From Pseudomonadota bacterium (GTDB lineage: Bacteria; Pseudomonadota; Gammaproteobacteria; Burkholderiales; Rhodocyclaceae), in contig JAJZPJ010000030.1 of NCBI GenBank assembly GCA_021811225.1, forward strand, positions 10,807 through 18,210: a DNA stretch of 7,404 nucleotides. The letters run 5' to 3'. The notes below the pieces were generated by a model. It was given only the letters and a program-made list of their open reading frames with translations. It had not been told where the DNA came from and ran no database searches. Made by a program: the position numbers and the translations under genes. Positions 1 to 5,925 of this stretch are shown here, one piece after another. Each line of letters opens with the position of its first letter. Positions within the stretch are counted from its first letter, which is position 1.

Positions 1-830
1 CTCATCTGTTGCGGCGGATTGCCGCTCGTTTCAATTCGGTCGCCGCCGCCGAGGGCCCAGCCGATGACCAGTCCCGCGATCAGCGTCGCGGCCAGGGGTT
101 TGACGCGCAGGCCCAGGCGCAGCGCGCCCCACTCGGCGCGCAGCCGCGCCCAGGTGAGCGGCTTCAGCGTCCGGGCGGCGGCGCGCCGTGCCGCGATCGC
201 CTCGCGCAGCCGCCGCGCCGCCTCCTGACGTTCCTGCGCCGCAGCCAGGGCGGCGCGCTGACGCTCCGCCCTGGCCTCGGCCAGGAGGCGCAACTCCGCT
301 TCGGCGGCGGCGCGGCGCTTGTCCTCCCGGACGGCATCCTGTTCGGCCGAGAGCCGGGCGGCGGCCGCCGCATCGGCCCGGCGCTCGGTCTCGATCCGGG
401 CCTCCAGGCGGATCGCCAGGGTCTGCTCGGTTTTCGCCTTGATGTCCGCCAGGGAGCGCGCCTCGGATTCCGTCTGGAGGCGCAGCCGGTGCTCTTCCAG
501 CGCCCGGCTCTCGGCCGCCATGCGCGAGAGGACGGCGTTTTCCGCCTCGGCCTCGACCGCCGCCCGCTCGGCGGCGAGCTGGCGGGTTCTGGCTTCGGCC
601 TCGGCGCGCCGGCGGACCGCGGCCGAGGCTTCGATATCCGCCTGGGCCCGTCGCCTGGCGGTCGCCAGCGCCTCGGCCTCCAGCCGCAGGCGCTGGTCTG
701 CGGCGTCGGCCGCCTGGCTCTCGACCGATCGCCGATCGATGGCCCGCTGCTCGGCCTGGCGCTCGTTGGCCAGTTTGCCCGCCAACCCGGTTGCAGACTG
801 GGCCGCCTGGGCCCCGTCGCCGTCCTGCAT
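1..830 (-). CDS. Unidentified coiled-coil protein with one membrane segment (3' end beyond window)
   Basis: Partial gene reading leftwards off the window; 276 codons are visible from the ATG at 830. Residues about 20-215 are dominated by Ala, Glu, Arg and Gln with runs such as RLRLEAEALATARRR and AEAEARTRQLAAERAAVEAE, without Pro or Gly breaks, which indicates a long helical coiled coil. A short linker (about 220-243, with two Trp) leads to a hydrophobic stretch at about 246-263 (LAATLIAGLVIGWALGGG) that looks like one membrane helix. A polar Pro/Gln-rich tail then continues past the edge. There is no N-terminal signal peptide, so the coil is probably cytoplasmic and the unseen C-terminus may be periplasmic; that is inference. 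The ATG is preceded by AGGTGG at 844-839, 8 nt away. A GTG at 842 is an in-frame alternative. The composition and third-position G/C pattern favour this frame over the Arg-rich and Ser/Ala-rich frames overlapping it. I do not recognise the family. Confidence 0.75.
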   Translation of the reverse strand, partial: MQDGDGAQAAQSATGLAGKLANERQAEQRAIDRRSVESQAADAADQRLRLEAEALATARRRAQADIEASAAVRRRAEAEARTRQLAAERAAVEAEAENAVLSRMAAESRALEEHRLRLQTESEARSLADIKAKTEQTLAIRLEARIETERRADAAAAARLSAEQDAVREDKRRAAAEAELRLLAEARAERQRAALAAAQERQEAARRLREAIAARRAAARTLKPLTWARLRAEWGALRLGLRVKPLAATLIAGLVIGWALGGGDRIETSGNPPQQM

Positions 831-860
831 AGCCTCGTCCACCTGGAATCCCCCCGCTGC

Positions 861-866
861 ACTATA
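861..866 (-). promoter_or_regulatory. Candidate -10 element for the coiled-coil gene
   Basis: Read on the minus strand, 866-861 is TATAGT, five of six matches to the sigma-70 -10 consensus. It would place transcription start near 854, about 24 nt before the ATG at 830, leaving room for the AGGTGG ribosome site. No good -35 box is seen at 16-18 nt spacing, so this is a weak call. Confidence 0.35.
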
Positions 867-962
867 AGCGGCGGCACGGCCGGCGCCTGGCCGGAACAGC
901 GAGGAAAAAACGGCCCATACCGCTGGAATGGCCGGCGGGCGCGCTGCGGGATCGAAGCAGGG

Positions 963-968
963 TAGAAT
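963..968 (+). promoter_or_regulatory. Candidate -10 element for cutA, giving a nearly leaderless mRNA
   Basis: TAGAAT matches the sigma-70 -10 consensus (TATAAT) at five of six positions and stands out in a very G+C-rich gap. The usual 6-7 nt spacing puts transcription start at about 974-976, immediately before the cutA ATG at 977. There is no recognisable -35 box 16-18 nt upstream. The only purine run (AGGG at 959-962) lies 14 nt from the ATG and upstream of the predicted start, so it is not a ribosome site. Confidence 0.4.
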
Positions 969-976
969 CCGCGCTC

Positions 977-1309
977 ATGTCCAGCCTGCTCGTGTTCACC
1001 AGCCTGCCCGATGCGGCCAGCGCGCAGACGCTCGCCGAGACGCTGGTCGAGCAGCGCCTGGCCGCCTGCGTGAGCATCCTCGGGCCGGCCCGCTCGGTCT
1101 ATCGCTGGTCGGGCAGGATCGAGGCGGCGACGGAAGTCCCGCTGCTGATCAAGACCCAGGCGGCGCGCTATCCGGCGCTGGAAGCCGCGATATTAAGCCT
1201 CCACCCCTACGAACTTCCCGAGATCGTCGCTGTCCCAGTTGAGTTCGGCCTGCCGGCGTATCTCGCCTGGGTCGATACCGAAACCAGACTACCTCCTGCC
1301 CCATGCTGA
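977..1309 (+). CDS. cutA: CutA1-family divalent-cation tolerance protein
   Basis: A 110-residue protein of the CutA1 family, small trimeric proteins that bind divalent metals such as copper and whose precise role is unsettled. Family landmarks occur in order: an N-terminal strand with VFTSLPD, then LAACVSILGP (about 28-37), SVYRWSGRIE (about 40-49), LLIKT (about 56-60) and HPYELPEIVAVPV (about 76-88), ending in YLAWV near 94-98. The length is normal for the family. The ATG at 977 fits because the first conserved strand begins at residue 4 and no other in-frame start lies before the conserved core. The last codons overlap the start of dsbD by 7 nt, an order also found in E. coli, where cutA and dsbD are neighbours. 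This suggests co-expression with the periplasmic reductant pathway. The gene has no Shine-Dalgarno sequence and sits directly behind a candidate -10. Confidence 0.93.
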   Translation: MSSLLVFTSLPDAASAQTLAETLVEQRLAACVSILGPARSVYRWSGRIEAATEVPLLIKTQAARYPALEAAILSLHPYELPEIVAVPVEFGLPAYLAWVDTETRLPPAPC

Positions 1310-3141
1310 AAAAATTCCTGCTGCCGCTCTTCGCGCTGTTCCTGATTCTGGCTTCCGGCCTCGCCGGCGCGGTGGATGCGCCGCTGCAACCCGAACAGGC
1401 CTATCGTCTCTCGGTCCGGGCGCTCGACGCCAAGACCCTGGAAGCGACCTGGAAGATCGCCCCCGGCTACTATCTGTACCGCCAGAAATTCAAGTTCGCG
1501 CTGGCGCCCGGCGCGGGCGCCGCCAAGCTCGGCACGCCGAGCTTCCCGCCGGGCCAGGTGCATGACGACGAGTTCTTCGGCAAGGTCGAGACCTACCGCG
1601 ACGAGGTGCGCGTGCTGCTGCCGATCGAGGCCGCCGGCGCCGGCTCGGTGACGCTCGAGACCACCGCCCAGGGCTGCGCCGACATCGGCGTCTGCTATCC
1701 GCCGCTGGAACAGCAGGCGACGGTGTCGCTGTTGCCGGCGGCGCAATCGCCGCAGTTCTCGCCGATCGCGCCGCAGATGTCGCTGGCGCCGGCCAAGACC
1801 GCGGCACCGCCACCCCAGGCGGCCAGCGCGCCCGACCGGCAAGGCGGCGACGAGAGCTCGCAGATCAGCCGGATGCTCAAGCACGCCAGTCTGTGGACCC
1901 TCCTGCTGTTCTTCCTGGGCTCGGGCGTGGCGCTGGCCTTCACGCCCTGCATGCTGCCGATGCTGCCCATCCTCTCGGGCATCATCGTCGGCCACGGCCA
2001 CGACATCAGCAAGCGGCGCGCGCTGGTGCTGTCGATCGCCTACGTCCTGGGCATGGCGGTGAGCTACGCGCTGTTCGGCGTCGCCGCCGGCCTGTCGGGC
2101 ACGATGCTCTCCTCCGCGCTGCAGAACGTCTGGGTGCTCGCGGGCTTCGCCCTGGTGTTCGTGGTCCTGTCGCTGTCGATGTTCGGCTTCTACGAACTGC
2201 AACTGCCCTCCTTCCTGCAGAGCAGGCTCAGCGACCAGGCCAACCGCCAGCAGGGCGGCAGCCTGCACGGCGTGGTGCTGATGGGGGCGCTCTCGGCGAT
2301 CATCGTCGGCCCCTGCGTCGCCGCACCGCTGGCCGGCGCCCTGCTCTACATCGCCCGAACCGGCAACGCGGTTCTGGGCGGCGCCGCGCTGTTCGTCATG
2401 GCGCTGGGCATGGGTCTGCCGCTGATCGTCGTCGCCACCTCGGCGCGCCACCTGCTGCCCAAGCCGGGACCGTGGATGGAAGCGGTCAAGCGCTTCTTCG
2501 GCGTGCTGCTGCTCGCCCTGGCGATCTGGCTGGTGACGCCGGTGATCCCGGCGGCGGCGCAGATGCTGGCCTGGGCGCTGCTCCTGATCTTCTCCGCGAT
2601 CTATCTCTCCGCCCTCGATCCGCTGCCGGCGCACGCCCACGGCTGGTCGAAGTTCGGCAAGGGCCTGGGCGTGGTCCTGCTGCTCATTGGCGCCGCCTTG
2701 CTGATCGGGGCGCTGGCCGGCGGCCGCGATCCGCTGCAGCCGCTCGGCTTCCTGCGCAGCCGGGGCGCGGCCGAGGCGCGGGCGCCGCAATTCGAGCGGG
2801 TGAAGACCACGGCGGCGCTCGACGCCCGCCTGGCGGCGGCCGACCGCCCGGTGCTGCTCGATTTCTACGCCGACTGGTGCGTCTCCTGCAAGGAGATGGA
2901 GCGCTACACCTTCGCCGACCCCGCGGTCGCGGCGCGGATGAACAAGATGCTGCTGCTGCGCGCCGACGTCACCGCCGACGACGCCGCGGACAAGGCGCTG
3001 TTGCGGCGCTTCGGCCTGTTCGGTCCGCCGGGCATCATCTTCTTCGACCGCGGCGGCCACGAAGTCCCCGATCTGCGCGTGGTCGGCTTCATGAAGGCCG
3101 CCCCCTTCGCCGCCATCGTCGATCGGGCCCTGGCGGGCTGA
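1303..3141 (+). CDS. dsbD: Thiol:disulfide interchange protein DsbD
   Basis: A 612-residue inner-membrane electron carrier. It takes electrons from cytoplasmic thioredoxin and passes them to periplasmic partners such as DsbC and cytochrome c maturation proteins. Residues 1-23 are a signal peptide (MLKKF, hydrophobic core, then AGA). The N-terminal periplasmic domain follows (about 25-145), with its cysteine pair C125 and C131 in GCADIGVCYPP. A Pro/Ala/Gln linker (about 147-185) leads to the multi-helix membrane domain (about 195-472), with redox cysteines C216 in FTPC and C338 in GPCVA. The C-terminal thioredoxin-like domain (about 495-612) carries WCVSC, C526 and C529, and a PPGIIFF cis-Pro strand. 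All six catalytic cysteines are present and the length is close to the family norm. The start overlaps the cutA stop (ATGCTGA) and lacks a Shine-Dalgarno sequence, so translational coupling to cutA is likely. It ends 38 nt before ribE with no T-rich terminator between. Confidence 0.96.
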   Translation: MLKKFLLPLFALFLILASGLAGAVDAPLQPEQAYRLSVRALDAKTLEATWKIAPGYYLYRQKFKFALAPGAGAAKLGTPSFPPGQVHDDEFFGKVETYRDEVRVLLPIEAAGAGSVTLETTAQGCADIGVCYPPLEQQATVSLLPAAQSPQFSPIAPQMSLAPAKTAAPPPQAASAPDRQGGDESSQISRMLKHASLWTLLLFFLGSGVALAFTPCMLPMLPILSGIIVGHGHDISKRRALVLSIAYVLGMAVSYALFGVAAGLSGTMLSSALQNVWVLAGFALVFVVLSLSMFGFYELQLPSFLQSRLSDQANRQQGGSLHGVVLMGALSAIIVGPCVAAPLAGALLYIARTGNAVLGGAALFVMALGMGLPLIVVATSARHLLPKPGPWMEAVKRFFGVLLLALAIWLVTPVIPAAAQMLAWALLLIFSAIYLSALDPLPAHAHGWSKFGKGLGVVLLLIGAALLIGALAGGRDPLQPLGFLRSRGAAEARAPQFERVKTTAALDARLAAADRPVLLDFYADWCVSCKEMERYTFADPAVAARMNKMLLLRADVTADDAADKALLRRFGLFGPPGIIFFDRGGHEVPDLRVVGFMKAAPFAAIVDRALAG

Positions 3142-3146
3142 TCCTC

Positions 3147-3169
3147 TACAATGATGCCTTTCCTTTCCG
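3147..3169 (+). promoter_or_regulatory. Candidate ribE promoter -10 and pyrimidine-rich leader (copy 1 of a shared module)
   Basis: TACAAT at 3147-3152 is a five-of-six -10 match placed 27 nt before the ribE ATG, in the dsbD-ribE gap. It is followed by GATG and then a pyrimidine tract CCTTTCCTTTCCG (3157-3169). The -10 would start transcription near 3159, within that tract. No clear -35 is visible because the upstream bases belong to the dsbD 3' end. The same arrangement with nearly the same bases occurs before ribBA at 3838-3862. There is no Shine-Dalgarno sequence between the tract and the ATG. Confidence 0.45.
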
Positions 3170-3179
3170 GCTACCGACC

Positions 3180-3776
3180 ATGTTCTCAGGCATCATCGCC
3201 GCCACCGGCAGAATCTCCCGCATAGAACCGCTAGCGAAGGGGCTCTCGCTGACGATCGAGGCGGGCGGGCTCGACCTCTCCGACGTCGCGCTGGGCGACT
3301 CGATCGCCTGCAACGGCGTCTGCCTCACCGTCGTGAAGCTGGACGGCGAGCGCTTCGGCGTCGATGTCTCGCGGGAGACGCTGGAGTGCACCGTCGGCCT
3401 GGACGGATTGAACGAAGTGAACCTGGAGAAGGCGCTGCGCCTGGCCGACCGTCTGGGCGGCCATCTGGTCAGCGGCCACGTCGATGGCGTCGGCGAGGTG
3501 CTCAGATTCGCGCCGCTGGGCGAGTCCTTCGAGCTGGTGATCCGCGCGCCGCGCGAACTGGCGAAGTTCATCGCCAGGAAGGGATCGATCACCGTCGATG
3601 GCGTCAGCCTGACCACCAACAACGTCGATGGCGCCGAGTTCTCGATCAACCTGATCCCGCACACGCTGGAGATGACCACGCTCAAACATCTCCAGGCCGG
3701 CAGCAGGCTCAACCTCGAAGTCGATCTGATCGCGCGCTATTGCGAGCGGCTGCTCGCCGCCGACGACCCCCGGTAG
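3180..3776 (+). CDS. ribE: Riboflavin synthase, alpha subunit
   Basis: A 198-residue enzyme catalysing the last step of riboflavin synthesis: two molecules of 6,7-dimethyl-8-ribityllumazine dismutate to riboflavin and the pyrimidine substrate of RibH. It consists of two lumazine-binding barrel repeats, about 1-97 and 98-198. Repeat 1 opens with MFSGIIAATGRI and contains SIACNGVCLTV (41-51) and VSRETL (63-68). Repeat 2 contains HLVSGHVDGVGEV (95-107), GSITVDGVSLT (135-145) and SINLIPHTLEMTTL (155-168). The paired SI-NGV/VDGVSLT motifs are diagnostic and the length is typical of the family. The reading frame is open far upstream because it shadows dsbD, but the family N-terminus MFxGI fixes the start at 3180. 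The symbol is ribC in E. coli usage. It ends 97 nt before ribBA, the next riboflavin gene. Confidence 0.96.
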   Translation: MFSGIIAATGRISRIEPLAKGLSLTIEAGGLDLSDVALGDSIACNGVCLTVVKLDGERFGVDVSRETLECTVGLDGLNEVNLEKALRLADRLGGHLVSGHVDGVGEVLRFAPLGESFELVIRAPRELAKFIARKGSITVDGVSLTTNNVDGAEFSINLIPHTLEMTTLKHLQAGSRLNLEVDLIARYCERLLAADDPR

Positions 3777-3837
3777 CGGCCGGGTTGCACCCGTTCGGGC
3801 GTCTCCGTCGAAAGTCCGGCCTGCTCGGCTACTGGAT

Positions 3838-3862
3838 TACAATGACGGCCTTTCTCTTTCCG
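3838..3862 (+). promoter_or_regulatory. Candidate ribBA promoter -10 and pyrimidine-rich leader (copy 2 of a shared module)
   Basis: TACAAT at 3838-3843 lies 30 nt before the ribBA ATG. It is followed by GACGG and the tract CCTTTCTCTTTCCG (3849-3862). Aligned with 3147-3169 before ribE, 22 of 23 bases match, with one substitution and two single-base insertions here. Transcription would begin near 3850, at the start of the tract. No convincing -35 is seen. The bases between the tract and the ATG (TCCCCATTCCC) contain no Shine-Dalgarno sequence. The rest of the ribE-ribBA gap (3777-3837) holds only a short hairpin, CGGGT-TGC-ACCCG at 3781-3793, with no T-run after it. Confidence 0.45.
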
Positions 3863-3873
3863 TCCCCATTCCC

Positions 3874-4977
3874 ATGAGCGTCAGCCCCATCCAGGACATC
3901 ATCGCCGACATCCGCGCCGGCCGCATGGTCATACTCGTCGACGAGGAAGACCGCGAGAACGAAGGCGATCTGGTCATCGCCGCCGAGCACATCACGCCCG
4001 AGGCGATCAATTTCATGGCCAAGCACGGCCGCGGCCTGGTCTGCCTGACGCTGACCGAATTGCGCTGCCGCCAGCTCGGCCTGACGCAAATGGCGCGCGA
4101 CAACAACAGCCAATTCAGTACCGCGTTCACCGTTTCCATCGAGGCGGCGACCGGCGTCACCACCGGCATCTCGGCCCACGACCGGGCCCGCACCGTGCAG
4201 GCGGCGGTGGCCCGGCACGCCCAGCCCGCCGACATCGTCCAGCCCGGCCACGTCTTCCCGATCATGGCCAAGCCCGGCGGGGTACTGGTGCGCGCCGGCC
4301 ACACCGAAGCCGGCTGCGATCTCGCCCAGATAGCCGGCCTGGAGCCGGCGGCGGTGATCTGCGAGATATTGAAGGACGACGGCACCATGGCCCGGCTGCC
4401 CGACCTGCTCGAGTTCGCCCGCGAGCACGGCCTCAAGATCGGCACCATCGCCGACCTGATCCATTACCGCAGCGAGAACGAGACCCTGATCGAATGCGTC
4501 GCGGAGAAGGAGATCGACTGCCGCCACGGCAAGTTCCGCCTTTCCGCCTTCGAGGACAAGACCACGGGCGAGGTGCATCTGGCGCTGTCGCTGGGCGACA
4601 TCCAGCCCGCGGTGGAGACCCTGGTCCGGGTGCACGAACCGATCTCGGTGCTCGATTTCATCGACTGCAAGAGCTCGCGCCACACCTTCAGCGTCGACCA
4701 GGCGATGCAGACCATCGCCGCCGCCGGCAGCGGCGTCATCATCTTGCTGCGCCGAACCCAATCCGGCCAGGACCTGCTCGCCTCCTTCCGGGAGCAGCCT
4801 TCGGCCAGACCCGGCGCCAAGTGGGACCCCCGTCTCTACGGCATCGGCGCGCAGATCCTGCGCAGCCTGAAGGTCGGCAAGATGCGCCTCTTGGCCAGCC
4901 CGCGCAAGATGCCGAGCATGACCGGCTTCGGCCTGGAAGTGTGCGGCTACCTGGCGCCCGACGGCAGCAAACTGTGA
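3874..4977 (+). CDS. ribBA: DHBP synthase with degenerate GTP cyclohydrolase II-like domain (RibBX type)
   Basis: A 367-residue protein. Residues 1-200 are 3,4-dihydroxy-2-butanone-4-phosphate synthase (RibB), which converts ribulose 5-phosphate to the four-carbon precursor used by RibH. Visible motifs are EDRENEGD (25-32), TTGISAHDRA (96-105), KPGGVLVRAGHTEA (133-146, with H143) and CEILKDDGTMAR (163-174). Residues about 201-367 resemble GTP cyclohydrolase II (RibA) but lack its key parts. After RVH (252-254), where RibA has the zinc-binding Cys and RCDCG cluster, this protein reads EPISVLDFIDCKSSRHTF. The EGRGIGL catalytic segment is missing and the region before DPRLYGIGAQIL (318-329) is shortened. 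It is therefore predicted to supply RibB activity only. It matches the RibBX variant described in Proteobacteria (Brutinel and colleagues, Shewanella). Such tails are often annotated as bifunctional. The start at 3874 fits the family N-terminus. ribH follows 9 nt downstream. Confidence 0.92.
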   Translation: MSVSPIQDIIADIRAGRMVILVDEEDRENEGDLVIAAEHITPEAINFMAKHGRGLVCLTLTELRCRQLGLTQMARDNNSQFSTAFTVSIEAATGVTTGISAHDRARTVQAAVARHAQPADIVQPGHVFPIMAKPGGVLVRAGHTEAGCDLAQIAGLEPAAVICEILKDDGTMARLPDLLEFAREHGLKIGTIADLIHYRSENETLIECVAEKEIDCRHGKFRLSAFEDKTTGEVHLALSLGDIQPAVETLVRVHEPISVLDFIDCKSSRHTFSVDQAMQTIAAAGSGVIILLRRTQSGQDLLASFREQPSARPGAKWDPRLYGIGAQILRSLKVGKMRLLASPRKMPSMTGFGLEVCGYLAPDGSKL

Positions 4978-4980
4978 GGA
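4976..4980 (+). promoter_or_regulatory. Ribosome binding site of ribH overlapping the ribBA stop
   Basis: GAGGA overlaps the ribBA TGA (4975-4977) and sits 6 nt before the ribH ATG at 4987. It is one of the few clear Shine-Dalgarno sequences in this gene series. It points to ribosomes finishing ribBA and re-initiating on ribH. Confidence 0.7.
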
Positions 4981-4986
4981 CCGACC

Positions 4987-5457
4987 ATGGCACGCTTTGA
5001 CGATATTCTCGAACTCGAACCCAATCTCGCCGGCCACGGGCTGCGCGTCGGCATGGTCATGAGCCGCTTCAACGCCGACGTCGGCGAGGGCCTGCTCTCC
5101 GCCTGCGCCGACGAACTGAAGCGCCTGGGCGTGGCTCCGGCCGACCTGGCGGTCTTCACCGTGCCCGGCGCGCTGGAGCTGCCGCTGGCCTTGCAGGGCA
5201 TGGCCAAGAGCGGCCGCTTCGACGCGCTGGTGGCGCTGGGCTGCGTCATCCGCGGCGAGACCTACCACTTCGAGATCGTCGCCAACGAGTCGGCGCGCGG
5301 CATCACCGAAGTGCAGTTGAAGACCGGCATCCCGGTCGCCAACGCGGTGCTCACCACCGAGGACGACGACCAGGCGCTGTCGCGCATGGCGCAGAAGGGC
5401 CGCGAGGCGGCCCAGGCGGCGGTCGAGATGTGCCAACTGCAAAAAGCGCTCAAATGA
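4987..5457 (+). CDS. ribH: 6,7-dimethyl-8-ribityllumazine synthase
   Basis: A 156-residue enzyme condensing the DHBP made by RibB with 5-amino-6-ribitylamino-uracil to give lumazine, the substrate of riboflavin synthase. Motifs in order are VMSRFNADV (24-32, with the substrate-stacking aromatic F28), [11 protein letters not shown] (59-69), [21 protein letters not shown] (split as [11 protein letters not shown] at 85-95 and [10 protein letters not shown] at 96-105, with catalytic His H94) and [15 protein letters not shown] (116-130). The C-terminus reads [12 protein letters not shown], without the NKG motif of the E. coli enzyme; as far as I know this shorter form is ordinary in betaproteobacteria. 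The length is typical; members of the family form pentamers or 60-mer capsids, and the sequence alone does not say which applies here. The stop overlaps the nusB start as ATGA. It lies between the other riboflavin gene and nusB, a common bacterial order. Confidence 0.96.
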   Translation: MARFDDILELEPNLAGHGLRVGMVMSRFNADVGEGLLSACADELKRLGVAPADLAVFTVPGALELPLALQGMAKSGRFDALVALGCVIRGETYHFEIVANESARGITEVQLKTGIPVANAVLTTEDDDQALSRMAQKGREAAQAAVEMCQLQKALK

Positions 5458-5909
5458 GCGGGCAGCCCGCCGCGGCCAGGTCCGGCAAGCGTTCCAATCC
5501 GCGGCACCGGGCGCGCGAATTCGTGCTGCAGGGAATCTACCAGTCCCTGGTGGGCGGCCAGGACGAGGCCGCGATCAGGAGCCAGGCGGCCGGGGTCGCC
5601 GGCTTCGACAAGGCCGACGGCGAACTCTATTCTGCGCTGCTCGCCCGGACGCTGGCCGATCTCGCCGCGCTCGAGCAGGCGCTCACTCCCCACATCGACC
5701 GTCCCTGGGCGGAGATCTCGCCGATCGAGCGCGGCATCCTGTTGCTCGGCGCCTGCGAGTTCAAGCACTTTCCCGAGACGCCCTACCGGGTGGTGCTGAA
5801 CGAGGCCATCGAGCTGGCCAAGAGCTTCGGCGGCACCGACGGACACCGCTTCGTCAATGGCGTGCTGGACAAGCTCGCGGCCGAATTGCGCCCGAACGAG
5901 CGGCGCTGA
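5454..5909 (+). CDS. nusB: Transcription antitermination factor NusB
   Basis: A 151-residue all-helical RNA-binding protein that, with NusE (ribosomal protein S10), binds the boxA element of rRNA leaders and prevents premature termination. A basic N-terminal arm ([14 protein letters not shown], 10-23) leads into the first helix VLQGIYQSL (24-32). Core motifs are [19 protein letters not shown] (85-103) and [18 protein letters not shown] (110-127), followed by [14 protein letters not shown] (129-142). The length is normal. I chose the ATG at 5454, which overlaps the ribH TGA as ATGA, over an in-frame ATG at 5430 that would add eight residues and a 28-nt overlap. Neither has a clear Shine-Dalgarno sequence, so translational coupling to ribH is inferred. 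The ribH-nusB pairing is widespread in bacteria. It ends 16 nt before thiL. Confidence 0.94.
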   Translation: MSGQPAAARSGKRSNPRHRAREFVLQGIYQSLVGGQDEAAIRSQAAGVAGFDKADGELYSALLARTLADLAALEQALTPHIDRPWAEISPIERGILLLGACEFKHFPETPYRVVLNEAIELAKSFGGTDGHRFVNGVLDKLAAELRPNERR

Positions 5910-5916
5910 CCGCACC

Positions 5917-5921
5917 GGGAG
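5917..5921 (+). promoter_or_regulatory. Ribosome binding site deciding the thiL start
   Basis: GGGAG lies 4 nt before the ATG at 5926. It supports that start over an in-frame ATG at 5857, which would add 23 residues that merely shadow the nusB 3' end and lack family similarity. Confidence 0.6.
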
Positions 5922-5925
5922 CCCC

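Noticed and set aside
880..894. Inverted repeat CCGGC-GCCTG-GCCGG in the divergent gap, next to an A6 run at 905-910
   Set aside because: A 5-bp G+C palindrome is expected by chance at this composition. The A/T run is on the wrong side for a terminator of either gene.
9..965. Plus-strand open frames across the first 960 bases
   Set aside because: They are Arg/Gly/Leu-rich or Ser/Ala-rich shadows of the coiled-coil gene on the minus strand, whose frame has natural codon usage and a coherent coil and membrane layout.
1207..3060. 617-codon minus-strand open frame opposite dsbD, rich in Arg, Gln, His and Asp
   Set aside because: It is the antisense shadow of dsbD in high-G+C DNA. Its composition is Arg/Gln/His-biased and low complexity with no recognisable domain, while the plus strand carries all six DsbD cysteines and the domain order.
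1893..3776. Long plus-strand frame joining a dsbD-region peptide to riboflavin synthase
   Set aside because: The part before 3180 is an out-of-frame reading of dsbD, rich in Arg and Pro. The family N-terminus MFSGI marks the real start of ribE, so this is not a fusion.
3781..3793. Hairpin CGGGT-TGC-ACCCG after ribE as a terminator
   Set aside because: The stem is only 5 bp and is followed by TTCGGGCG, not a T-run. It does not meet the pattern of an intrinsic terminator.
3829..5442. 537-codon minus-strand open frame opposite ribBA and ribH
   Set aside because: Another shadow with biased composition. The plus strand encodes two well-conserved enzymes over the same span.
5430..5453. Upstream in-frame start for nusB adding eight residues
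   Set aside because: It would overlap ribH by 28 nt without a clear ribosome site. The ATGA junction at 5454 is the more common arrangement, though 5430 is not excluded.
5857..5925. Upstream in-frame start for thiL adding 23 residues
   Set aside because: It overlaps the nusB 3' end and encodes a peptide without family similarity. The GGGAG site and conserved N-terminus favour 5926.
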